Shown: positions 24,273 to 33,245 of the stretch, one piece after another | Numbering within the stretch: position 1 is the first letter of the stretch | Layout: each line of letters begins with the position of its first letter | DNA from: a virus | IMG/VR virus record: IMGVR_UViG_3300029442_000001 | Span: 1-64,000 of that record | Length of the DNA stretch: 64,000 nt | Direction: 5' to 3' (one strand) | Program-made: the position numbers and the translations under genes | The notes under the pieces: model-generated | Told to the model about the DNA's origin: nothing | Seen by the model: only the letters and a program-made list of their open reading frames with translations | Databases searched by the model: none

Positions 24273-25582
24273 TGAAACCATGGGAAGTAATTGAACAGTT
24301 GGACGCTACGCCATCGCGTACAAATAAAGAAGCAATTTTATTGAGTGAAGCCAAAGCTAACAATGATGAATTATTTGCTGGATTTATGCTGGCATACAAT
24401 TCTTTTTTAACATTTGGATTAAAGCAAATTCCAGAAGCTACAGTTGATGGTCCGGGTATTGATTGGTTTGATTTTTTGAATCTAACTGACCAACTTATTG
24501 ATCGAAAATTAACTGGAAATGCTGCAAGAGATGCAGTAGAAGTATTGATGAAGAAGTCAACTGTCAGGGCTTGGAACAAGTGGTTTCGTCCAATTCTAAT
24601 CCGTGATATGCGTTGCAGTACATCAGATTCTACAGTTAATAAGGTTGCTAAGAAATCCAATAAGCCCGAATATGCTATTCCACTATTTGAAGTTCAATTA
24701 GCATTTGATGGCGCAAATCACGCAGAAAAGATTGTTGGAAAGAAGATTATTCAATCTAAGCTTGATGGTGTTCGTCTTATCACTATTGTGTATCCAACTG
24801 GTGTTGTTGAACAGTTTACCAGGAACGGAAAAGTGATGGATAATTTTCCACATATCAGAGATCAATTTGCTTCAGTAGCAGATAAAATTGAGGAACCTTG
24901 GGTATTTGATGGTGAAATTATGTCTTCATCATTCCAAGATTTGATGAAGCAAACCCAACGTAAATCAAATATTCAAACAAAAGATTCAATTTTGAATTTG
25001 TTTGATTGTTTAAGTTTGGTAGATTTTAAGAAAGGCATTTGCACAGATTCGCAAGTAGCAAGAGCAGCATGTTTGGATTATTGGTACAATGAATGTAAAG
25101 ATAAACTGCCAAATGTTAATGTATTGGGATATGAGATTGTCGACCTTAATACTGACATTGGTCAAAAGCGATTTAACGAAATTAATAATTTGGCTATTGC
25201 TGCTGGGTTTGAAGGAATTCTAATTAAGGATCCCAATGCACCATATGAATGCAAACGATCTGTTGCTTGGCTTAAACGAAAGCCGTTTATTACAGTAGAT
25301 TTGACTGTAGTTGGTATTGAGGAAGGTACTGGTAAGTACGAAAAGATGATGGGTGCATTAGTTTGTGAAGGTACCGATCAAAGACGTCTAATCCAAGTAA
25401 ATGTTGGTAGCGGTTTTACTGACGAAGAACGAGATATTATTTGGAATAATCAAAGTAATGTGTTAAATCAAATTGTAGAAATAAAAGCAGACGTAATAAC
25501 AAAAAATCAAAATGGAACTTATAGTTTGCGCTTTCCACGATTTGAACGTTGGCGCGGTTTTGAGCCAGGAGAAAAGATGTGA
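24269..25582 (+). CDS. ATP-dependent DNA ligase
   Basis: 437 aa, in the T4 gp30 size class. Nucleotidyltransferase motif I KLDGVR (Lys about 164 is the AMP-accepting residue), motif III WVFDGEIM near 211, motif IV/V FEGILIKDPNAPYECKRS...WLKRK near 314-338, then an OB-fold domain. An N-terminal helical DNA-binding region precedes motif I. It seals nicks using ATP in replication and repair. Confidence 0.93.
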   Translation: MMKPWEVIEQLDATPSRTNKEAILLSEAKANNDELFAGFMLAYNSFLTFGLKQIPEATVDGPGIDWFDFLNLTDQLIDRKLTGNAARDAVEVLMKKSTVRAWNKWFRPILIRDMRCSTSDSTVNKVAKKSNKPEYAIPLFEVQLAFDGANHAEKIVGKKIIQSKLDGVRLITIVYPTGVVEQFTRNGKVMDNFPHIRDQFASVADKIEEPWVFDGEIMSSSFQDLMKQTQRKSNIQTKDSILNLFDCLSLVDFKKGICTDSQVARAACLDYWYNECKDKLPNVNVLGYEIVDLNTDIGQKRFNEINNLAIAAGFEGILIKDPNAPYECKRSVAWLKRKPFITVDLTVVGIEEGTGKYEKMMGALVCEGTDQRRLIQVNVGSGFTDEERDIIWNNQSNVLNQIVEIKADVITKNQNGTYSLRFPRFERWRGFEPGEKM

Positions 25583-25773
25583 GCGTTAAAGATGGTCCAT
25601 GGGATGCAAAGTTTACAGCGTCCTTGCTATTAAGTAATTTTGCTGAACAATTTACTCCAGAAATTAAACATTATACAATCGAACAAGGTAATTTGATACA
25701 TTTCTATGCAGATAAAATTGCAAAAGAATTGTGCGAAACACCTGGTAAGTATAAGTATACAGAAAGAAAATAG
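25579..25773 (+). CDS. Small hypothetical protein
   Basis: 64 aa with a GTG start overlapping the ligase stop (GTGA) and GGAG upstream. Contains FTASLLLSNFAEQFTPEIKHYTIEQG; no domain recognised. Part of the ligase operon. Confidence 0.6.
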   Translation: MSVKDGPWDAKFTASLLLSNFAEQFTPEIKHYTIEQGNLIHFYADKIAKELCETPGKYKYTERK

Positions 25774-25774
25774 T

Positions 25775-25993
25775 ATGTTTGAACAATTAATACAGGAAGG
25801 ATATTATATCATGGAAGTACCAAAGTTAGCACAAGAAGTTTTTAATGTATTTGGAGTAGGAGAAAATTCCAATGGTCCATTGGAAGCTGTCCGACTAGAG
25901 ATTATTGGCCGTAACTGGCTTAATTTTTGGGCATTGTCTCAAGAAGAGTACGAATTCATTAAGTTTCATAATAATTATGTAAATCAGTTCTAA
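25775..25993 (+). CDS. Small hypothetical protein
   Basis: 72 aa from the ATG at 25775, 1 bp after the preceding stop. MFEQLIQEGYYIMEVPKLAQEVFNVFGVG then an acidic helix ending HNNYVNQF. Not recognised. Last gene of the ligase operon before a late unit. Confidence 0.6.
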   Translation: MFEQLIQEGYYIMEVPKLAQEVFNVFGVGENSNGPLEAVRLEIIGRNWLNFWALSQEEYEFIKFHNNYVNQF

Positions 25994-26003
25994 AAAGATA
26001 TTT

Positions 26004-26056
26004 GCGATCCTCAGTGTGATTTCAAACTATTGATAAATAATAGTAAAGAGGATCGC
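26004..26056 (+). promoter_or_regulatory. Hairpin that can mask the RBS of the fibre gene
   Basis: GCGATCCTC (26004-26012) is perfectly complementary to GAGGATCGC (26048-26056), which contains the GAGG ribosome-binding site of the gene at 26059. The late promoter lies between the arms, so late transcripts (start about 26045) lack the upstream arm and should be translated, while read-through from the ligase operon would be masked. T4 genes e and soc use this scheme. Confidence 0.6.
26032..26039 (+). promoter_or_regulatory. T4-like late promoter GATAAATA
   Basis: Inside the loop of the 26004-26056 inverted repeat; 19 nt before the ATG at 26059 with GAGG between. Confidence 0.65.
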
Positions 26057-26058
26057 GA

Positions 26059-27579
26059 ATGTCTTATATACTCAATAAAACAGATGGTGAAGTTTTAATA
26101 ACTTTAGCGGATGGTACGATAGATACTTCTACATCATTATCATTGATTGGTAGAAATGTTTCATCTTATGGCGAACGACAAAATGAAAATTTCATAAAAT
26201 TACTAGAAAATTTTGCTAATTCGGCAGTGCCGCCAGGAGCAGATTATCTATCTGGACAAGTATGGTACGATACTACACTTGGAATAAAGCAATTAAAAGT
26301 TTATAACGGATCCAAGTGGCTAGGCATTGGATCAATCACAAAAGCTGCACCAGAACCTACCTTACCTATTCGCCCATTGGATCCAAATTCTGCATATTAT
26401 GATAATGGTGATATGTGGTATAATACAACTACTAGACAATTATATATAAATGATAATTTTATATGGAAATTGATCGGACCATTAGCTCCAGTAGGAATAA
26501 ATGGCGTTGAAATTATTGCTGAAGTAATAACTGATATCTTTGCTGTTGATCACGTTGTGTTAAGCTTTTATATTAATACCAGTAGATTAGCAATGTTTAG
26601 TCCAGATGAAGTATTTACTCCAGCAGCACCAGGACAATCTGGTTATGCAACTATTAGTAGTGGATTAAATTTTAATACTAATTTTGGTAATATAACCATA
26701 AGTGGATTAGCAAGTCTTGGTGTTCTAGGTACAGTAACAGCAGGCAATTTATCTACAAGTGGAACATTACTTGTTACAGGTAACGCAACAGTTGGTAATA
26801 TTTCTTCTGGCGCTGGTTCATTTAGTGGTGCAATAACTGGCTCAACTACAATTAATATTACTGGAAATGCAACTGTTGGAAATTTAACATCTAATGCTAA
26901 AATAACTTCTTCAACCCTAATTGTTACAGGAAATGCAACTGTTGGTAATATTTCAACTGGAATTGGTCTCTTTTCTGGAGCAATAACTGGGTCAACAACA
27001 ATTAATATTAGTGGAGTTGCAACTGTTGGAAGTTTAGTTTCAGGTGCAGCAGCATTTGGTGGTGCAATAACTGGCGCAACAACACTTGGAATTACAGGAA
27101 ACGCAACTGTTGGAAATTTAACTGCTTCATCAATAGTTGGATCAATAATAACAGCAACCCAACCACAAATAACAACAGTTGGAACGTTAAATGGATTAAA
27201 TGTAACGGGCGGAATAGTTGCAAGTCAATCAATTAGATCAACAACATTAGTAACAAATACAGCAGGTGGCACAGTATCATTAAGTGCAACCACAACAAAT
27301 CATCAATTAAATATTACTGGTGCTGTTTCTTTATTGACAATCACAGATTTAACTAATCCTGGTCAAACTATGAGAATTATGTTAATTGGTACAGAGAATG
27401 GTGTAACATTTGATTCTTCAAATAATATATATTGGCCAAATAATGCAGTTCCAAATTTTACTAACGGAAGTAGAGGAATAACAATTGTGACATTAACTAA
27501 ACCATCGTCTTCAGGATATCCTATAACTGGTGCACGTACTTCTAATGATATTCTTCTAGCAACTTATGTGAGCTATTAA
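26059..27579 (+). CDS. Long tail-fibre protein
   Basis: 506 aa. Residues 1-150 have the N-terminal module seen in T4-like marine phage fibres (LNKTDGEVLITLADGTIDTSTSL, then GRNVSSYGERQNENFIKLLENFAN, then two GQVWYDTT / GDMWYNTT units). Residues about 215-370 are beta-helix-like repeats (VTGNATVGNIS, ITGNATVGNLT). The C-terminus is a small tip domain. Late-expressed with a conditional ribosome-binding site; followed 2 bp later by the giant adhesin. Confidence 0.8.
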   Translation: MSYILNKTDGEVLITLADGTIDTSTSLSLIGRNVSSYGERQNENFIKLLENFANSAVPPGADYLSGQVWYDTTLGIKQLKVYNGSKWLGIGSITKAAPEPTLPIRPLDPNSAYYDNGDMWYNTTTRQLYINDNFIWKLIGPLAPVGINGVEIIAEVITDIFAVDHVVLSFYINTSRLAMFSPDEVFTPAAPGQSGYATISSGLNFNTNFGNITISGLASLGVLGTVTAGNLSTSGTLLVTGNATVGNISSGAGSFSGAITGSTTINITGNATVGNLTSNAKITSSTLIVTGNATVGNISTGIGLFSGAITGSTTINISGVATVGSLVSGAAAFGGAITGATTLGITGNATVGNLTASSIVGSIITATQPQITTVGTLNGLNVTGGIVASQSIRSTTLVTNTAGGTVSLSATTTNHQLNITGAVSLLTITDLTNPGQTMRIMLIGTENGVTFDSSNNIYWPNNAVPNFTNGSRGITIVTLTKPSSSGYPITGARTSNDILLATYVSY

Positions 27580-27581
27580 TT

Positions 27582-30500
27582 ATGCCAAATCAAGGTGATA
27601 CTATTGAAATTCAATGTTGCAGTGGAGATTCACTGATATTAATATATGCTTATGGTCCTTTTAACGATTTTTTACAAGAGGGATCATACTCTGGAGTTAC
27701 CGCTCCATACAGGAGTGGATATTACGGGTATGGTTGGATTATAGCTAGCGGGTCTTGTCCTGAAGGTGACACTGGAGAAAATTGTAATGCTGGTCCAACT
27801 GCACCAACAATAAGTATTTTTCCTAGTCAATTATATTTTGACGCATATCGAACAGGTATAATCCATGTTATACAATCTCCAACAAATTATGATTGGACTG
27901 GTACAGTTTCAGGCGGTGCTCCTTGGCTACATATTGCACAAAAATATCATGATCCAAATCCAAATAATGTCAATGCAGATTATGTATATTTAAGTGTAGA
28001 TATTAATACAACGCAATCTATTAGAACTGCAACAATTTCTGTTGGAGATAATATATGTACAATTACACAAGCTGCCGCTCCTCCTCCACCAGCCCTTTCA
28101 GTAACATTAAATATAAATTCAGATCTAGCTGGTGCTGAAGTTTCGTTGTCTGGTGATGTTTTAGTAACTCCAGACACAGGTTTAGCTAGTTGGGATGTAC
28201 AAGTTGTTTGCGATAATACTAGTTGGGTATCTTATACTATTGTAGGAAATACATTTACTTGGCACGTACAACCTAATACAGATACTTCTTCTAGAAACGT
28301 ATCATTTTATATCGGAAATAATGCTCAATATGCAAATGGAGGAACTAAAACATTTGTCTTAGAACAAGCAGGTTTGATAACTGACCCTAATATCGGTGAT
28401 ACTTTAACAATACCATGTTGCGATCTTGTTAACGATTTAATTGTAACTTGGGCTTATGATACAACTCCTAAATTAAAAATTGGAGATAATCCAGTAATAC
28501 ATCATAATCCAATTTATAGTTACAACGGTTTATCTACAGGTTGGTCAATTACTACGCCTTGTCCTGTTATAGGTGATATTGGTAATTGCGATCAAAACAA
28601 TCCAAATTACAATACTGTAACCGCATTAAATGCGACAAGTTTGTCATTTGAAGCAGCAGGAAGAAACAATTTTCCAATACTTGTTAGCACATTTCCTCAG
28701 ACTTACTCAGACTGGAAAATAGTTTATACTGAAACTTGGCTAAGATTTAGTAATAAAGAAGTTGTAGTAAATGGATATCAAATATTTCTTACTGTTGATG
28801 CTAATACTACATACTATCCTAGATCAGCTATGGTTCAAATTGGTGAACAAACATTAACAATATCTCAAGTTGGACAAATTAAACCTCCTACACCTAATGT
28901 AACTGTGAGTCCTCAAATAGGTAATATTCCAGCATATGGTGGAACCATAAGTTTAAGTATTACTCCAACTGTAGTTGGTCATTCGTGGTATATAGACGTA
29001 ATAGATAAAGATTGGTTCTCTGTAAGTCCAAAGAATGGCCTTGGAAATACAACTGAAACAGTTACTATAACTGTTCTCCCAAGTGATGGAAATCCAAGAA
29101 GAGGAGAAATATTAATCAACACTCCCTTTGTTGATGAATATGGTAGAAACGTTTACAACCAAGTTGATTTCAAAGTATATCAGGAAGAAGGCGCTGCATC
29201 TCCAACTACAATGCCTCACAATGATGGTGATATATTAACTATTCCTTGTTGTCAAGCTGGTTACAATATGACTTTTGTATGGAGACAAGGTCCTTGGCAA
29301 ATGTTACCAGGCGGGCAACTTATAAATACAAATGGTTATTTACAAATAAATGATCCTGTATATCAAGTAACAGATGCATTGTTAGCAGGTTCATATCCTA
29401 CAGTGGGACCATTTGATGGTCCTTGGTTAACAAACAACAGCCCTGGTGCAATAAATTTTCATCAAACTACTCAAACAGTTCCTAGTACTTCTTCAACAGT
29501 TGGTGAACGTGTGCAAGTATGGCAAATGGTAAGTGGCGTCCTTACATTAGTTACAACTACATTAGCTGTCCCTCCAGTAGCACCTGAAGGTGGATCAGAT
29601 CCTATGGGATCTTGTTGGGGATGGTTTTTACAAAATGAATGCCCAGTTGGTTCTGATAAAGGATTAGACTGTGGTGGAATCCCAACCACAGATTTCAATT
29701 TTATGCCAGTTACATTTATCAATGATAGAACTGGCCCACCAACTTATGCTGAATCTGGAGGAGTATTATACACTTTAGTTGGAACAAAAACTCTTGTAAA
29801 ATCGTTAACAGCATATGTATTAAATGGTAATTCACAACTAGTACCTAGACCAGCTACACAAATTGATTTGGGTAGCTCGGCACCAACATTTTTCTCACAT
29901 GTACTTGTTAAACCAAAATTTGTTACTAAACAAAACGTGTTATATATTGAATGGACAATAATTAATAAAACATATATTCCATACATAGAATGGTATAATA
30001 TGCCAGCACCAATAACTGTTCATATTCCTTATAATACTGATACTCTTATTGATTTATCGAGCCAAGTACTTGATACAGGTAATCCAGATTCGTCAAGCGA
30101 TACATATTTTTCAGTATATAATGGCGGAACATTTTTACAACATGGACATTTTATATCTTGGAATGGATTAGGTGGGGTATATAGACCAGACAATGGTTAT
30201 ACAGGATTAGATAATTTCTGGTATTATTGGAAAGTAAATGCTGACAAGGTTGGGGCCGTAAATATTATCATTGATCCCCCAACAGTGACAGATTTACAAG
30301 CAGCTACTTATACAGCAACTATTCCTTATCCAGATCTTTCTGTTTCAATTGATTTATTAACTTTAGTTAGTGCGTCAGTTCAAGGACAGCGAGTATCGAA
30401 TCGAACTGGTAGTTTTAGTATAGCTGATATTAATAATATTTCATCAGCAACAGCAACTTTAGTTGGTTCGGTTTTAACATATACTCTTACAGGTCCAAGA

Positions 30501-33155
30501 AATAGTTATACAACAGCGTTGAGTGATGTTGTTAGATATACTTTCGTAGATACTAGTAATGCATTAACTCCCGCGTCTAATAATATAACTATTTTAGTTG
30601 CACCATATATTCCACCACCACCAACTCCAACTATTAATTCTTTTACAGCAACACCACAGAATGTTTGTACTGGTGCAACCACTACTTTATCTTGGTCAAC
30701 TGTTGATGCTACTCAATGTAGTATAGATGGTCTAGCGGCGATTGCAACTCAAGGTTCTATTTCAACAGTTGGTCCAATTTCAGTTCCAACAACTTATACA
30801 TTACATGCTTATAATCAATATGGATCTACTACAGCAACAGTTGTAGTAACACCAAATATATCAAACCCGGTTGCCACAGACTTAACAGTTACAACAAATT
30901 TTTGGGATGGTATATCTTCTCCTAGACCAATAGCACATATTTTTCCAATCTATACTGGAAGTGTTACTGGAGCTTCAATTGTAACTCCTCCAACAAAAGG
31001 TTATTTAGTTGGTACTTTAAATATAGATTCACCAATTGCATATTATGTTAATAGTTATGCAACTGGAACTGATACATTTACATATAAAGTTTCTGGTCCG
31101 TGTGGAGATAGCGCACCAGCTAATATTACTGTAACGATTACTCCAGGAACAGTTCCAATTATAAGTGCAGGCAATATAACATGTAATTATGGTACTATTG
31201 GATCAGTAGGTGGAACAGTTTCAGCAGCGATTGCAAGTTCAGTATATATAAGTTCTTTCCCAACTCATGGTGCTGTTACCTTTGATAATACTGGTTTACC
31301 ATCAAACACATTTATTGTAAATTATACACCATATTTTGGTTTTATTGGGAATGATACATTTTCTATAGTTGCAGCAGGAATAGCAGGTGAAAGTAATATA
31401 GTAATTATTCCAGTAACTGTAATAGCACCTCCTTGCTCAGTACCTATTAGTACAAGTACTTCAACTCCATATAATACACCAGTACCTATTGTGTTCACCT
31501 ACACAGGTTATGCAAGTGGAGTTGAAATTGTAAGTGGACCAGCAGCATTTCAAGGAGTATTAACTGGACCAGTAGTAGGCAATTTATACTTATGGAACTT
31601 TACTCCAGCTGCAAGTGGTTATTCAGGTGTAGTTGGTATTTCTTTTAGAACATATAATGCAGATCATTCAATGCTATGCAGTTCAGTTGGAACTGTATCA
31701 GTTACAGTTGGTGCAGCACCTGTTATTAGTAGACCAACTCATGTATTATTTGATTCAGCTGCTGGTCAAGGATCTGCAGTTACATATCAAACTGAATCTT
31801 GGACAATGACAGGTAATTATGGAAGTTACGTTGGTGATTACACAGTAAAAGTAGAATGTTTAAATGATAGTTATACCGGTGGAAATATTGATGCGTTAAC
31901 TGCGGCACACGTAATTGGTATTAGACGAACTAGAGGAATAGTAGTTTCTAATTCTTCAGGTAATACGCTAACAGATGTACAAGATGGTGATATTATTGAA
32001 GTAAGAGTTATAACTGCAACACAAATAGCAAATATAAATAGAACACTTAATTTTAAAGTTTCGGTTTCAGGACGAACAGATACCTATATTGGAATGGATC
32101 CTTTATATCTAGGATACAGTGATTTTTCAAATTTCAATATTATTACAAATTCAGGTGACATTGTACCAGATGCATTTGACTTCTTTGATCAATCCAATTT
32201 AGAAATTAGCACAGCATTAAACACAAATACAGTAACAATTACTGGTGTTGATGTTAACTTATATGTACCAATTAGAGTTACACCAAGTGCAAATATTATT
32301 GTAAATGATGTACAGTTTGGTGATAGTACAACTGTTCAAAAATTTGATGTAGTAAAGATTAGAGCACTAACAAGTGGTTCTTATAATACAGATATAGTGT
32401 ATACTGTATTGATGGGAACAACTACTCCTGGTGGAAACGCGTCAGCGGTTGTTGATACTTTTACTTATTCAACAAGACCACCACATGGAACTTGTATTAA
32501 AGATATGGATTTTGGTATAAAAACAGGTTTGGAATTAAATACAAACACTTTAACAAATTCAGTTACTTGGATTAGTCCAGATTTGCCTAGTCTAGGTTTT
32601 AGTGTAAATAATGGCGCAAGTATTTGGATAAATGGTTCAAATCTAGGTGTTAGTAGTGCAACAGTAAACAGTGGTGCAACTATAGCATTTGAAGGATTAA
32701 CTTCTCCAGTATATAATACACCAGTTAAATATACAGTTTCAGTAAGTCCTAATAATTTAACTTGTGGTGTTAATCCAGTTACTGGTAATAGTAGAACTGG
32801 TGAGTTTGTTTTTGTTACAAGACCAAAAAGAACAACTGTAACATTAGGTGTATTCACAGATATTATTAATCAGCAACTTTCAACAACAGTTACAAGTAAC
32901 ACAATTACTATTGATGGAAATATTGATGGAACAACTGCTATCACTTTAACAGGTGGTGGACAACTTAGTATAAACGGAAATTTGAGCGGAACTAGTAATG
33001 TAGTAAATAATAATGATGAAGTTGCAATTGTAGCAACTACAAATATTGATTATTATACAACCAATACATATTCGGTACATTGTGGTGCAATAACATCGAA
33101 CTGGAATGTACGAACTAAGAGCAACGACGATTTATTATTACTTTCAGTGGACTAA
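27582..33155 (+). CDS. Giant multidomain adhesin/tail protein with BACON and Ig-like domains
   Basis: 1857 aa, no signal peptide. Three modules begin with a paired-Cys strand (EIQCCSGDSLILIYAYG at about 8, LTIPCCDLVNDLIVTWAYD at about 275, LTIPCCQAGYNMTFVWRQG at about 550), each followed further on by another Cys pair. Between them lie BACON-type domains (LSFEAAGRNNFPILVS...ISQVG). From about 900 come Ig/cadherin-like repeats ending in T-[IV]-x-[IV]-x-P linkers; one reads INSFTATPQNVCTGATTTLSWS. Probably a carbohydrate-binding fibre determining host contact. Confidence 0.8.
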   Translation: MPNQGDTIEIQCCSGDSLILIYAYGPFNDFLQEGSYSGVTAPYRSGYYGYGWIIASGSCPEGDTGENCNAGPTAPTISIFPSQLYFDAYRTGIIHVIQSPTNYDWTGTVSGGAPWLHIAQKYHDPNPNNVNADYVYLSVDINTTQSIRTATISVGDNICTITQAAAPPPPALSVTLNINSDLAGAEVSLSGDVLVTPDTGLASWDVQVVCDNTSWVSYTIVGNTFTWHVQPNTDTSSRNVSFYIGNNAQYANGGTKTFVLEQAGLITDPNIGDTLTIPCCDLVNDLIVTWAYDTTPKLKIGDNPVIHHNPIYSYNGLSTGWSITTPCPVIGDIGNCDQNNPNYNTVTALNATSLSFEAAGRNNFPILVSTFPQTYSDWKIVYTETWLRFSNKEVVVNGYQIFLTVDANTTYYPRSAMVQIGEQTLTISQVGQIKPPTPNVTVSPQIGNIPAYGGTISLSITPTVVGHSWYIDVIDKDWFSVSPKNGLGNTTETVTITVLPSDGNPRRGEILINTPFVDEYGRNVYNQVDFKVYQEEGAASPTTMPHNDGDILTIPCCQAGYNMTFVWRQGPWQMLPGGQLINTNGYLQINDPVYQVTDALLAGSYPTVGPFDGPWLTNNSPGAINFHQTTQTVPSTSSTVGERVQVWQMVSGVLTLVTTTLAVPPVAPEGGSDPMGSCWGWFLQNECPVGSDKGLDCGGIPTTDFNFMPVTFINDRTGPPTYAESGGVLYTLVGTKTLVKSLTAYVLNGNSQLVPRPATQIDLGSSAPTFFSHVLVKPKFVTKQNVLYIEWTIINKTYIPYIEWYNMPAPITVHIPYNTDTLIDLSSQVLDTGNPDSSSDTYFSVYNGGTFLQHGHFISWNGLGGVYRPDNGYTGLDNFWYYWKVNADKVGAVNIIIDPPTVTDLQAATYTATIPYPDLSVSIDLLTLVSASVQGQRVSNRTGSFSIADINNISSATATLVGSVLTYTLTGPRNSYTTALSDVVRYTFVDTSNALTPASNNITILVAPYIPPPPTPTINSFTATPQNVCTGATTTLSWSTVDATQCSIDGLAAIATQGSISTVGPISVPTTYTLHAYNQYGSTTATVVVTPNISNPVATDLTVTTNFWDGISSPRPIAHIFPIYTGSVTGASIVTPPTKGYLVGTLNIDSPIAYYVNSYATGTDTFTYKVSGPCGDSAPANITVTITPGTVPIISAGNITCNYGTIGSVGGTVSAAIASSVYISSFPTHGAVTFDNTGLPSNTFIVNYTPYFGFIGNDTFSIVAAGIAGESNIVIIPVTVIAPPCSVPISTSTSTPYNTPVPIVFTYTGYASGVEIVSGPAAFQGVLTGPVVGNLYLWNFTPAASGYSGVVGISFRTYNADHSMLCSSVGTVSVTVGAAPVISRPTHVLFDSAAGQGSAVTYQTESWTMTGNYGSYVGDYTVKVECLNDSYTGGNIDALTAAHVIGIRRTRGIVVSNSSGNTLTDVQDGDIIEVRVITATQIANINRTLNFKVSVSGRTDTYIGMDPLYLGYSDFSNFNIITNSGDIVPDAFDFFDQSNLEISTALNTNTVTITGVDVNLYVPIRVTPSANIIVNDVQFGDSTTVQKFDVVKIRALTSGSYNTDIVYTVLMGTTTPGGNASAVVDTFTYSTRPPHGTCIKDMDFGIKTGLELNTNTLTNSVTWISPDLPSLGFSVNNGASIWINGSNLGVSSATVNSGATIAFEGLTSPVYNTPVKYTVSVSPNNLTCGVNPVTGNSRTGEFVFVTRPKRTTVTLGVFTDIINQQLSTTVTSNTITIDGNIDGTTAITLTGGGQLSINGNLSGTSNVVNNNDEVAIVATTNIDYYTTNTYSVHCGAITSNWNVRTKSNDDLLLLSVD

Positions 33156-33245
33156 ATGGAAACTTTGCTTTTATTAACATTAGTTGCAATTTTTTGTTGG
33201 CATTATCTTACAAATCCGATACGTTTTGAATTTAAGGAGTTATGA
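33156..33245 (+). CDS. Membrane microprotein
   Basis: 29 aa, METLLLLTLVAIFCWHYLTN..., one hydrophobic helix, ATG directly after the adhesin stop and TGA directly before the next ATG. AAGGAG at its 3' end serves the next gene. May be a coupling peptide or a membrane partner of the protein at 33246. Confidence 0.55.
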   Translation: METLLLLTLVAIFCWHYLTNPIRFEFKEL

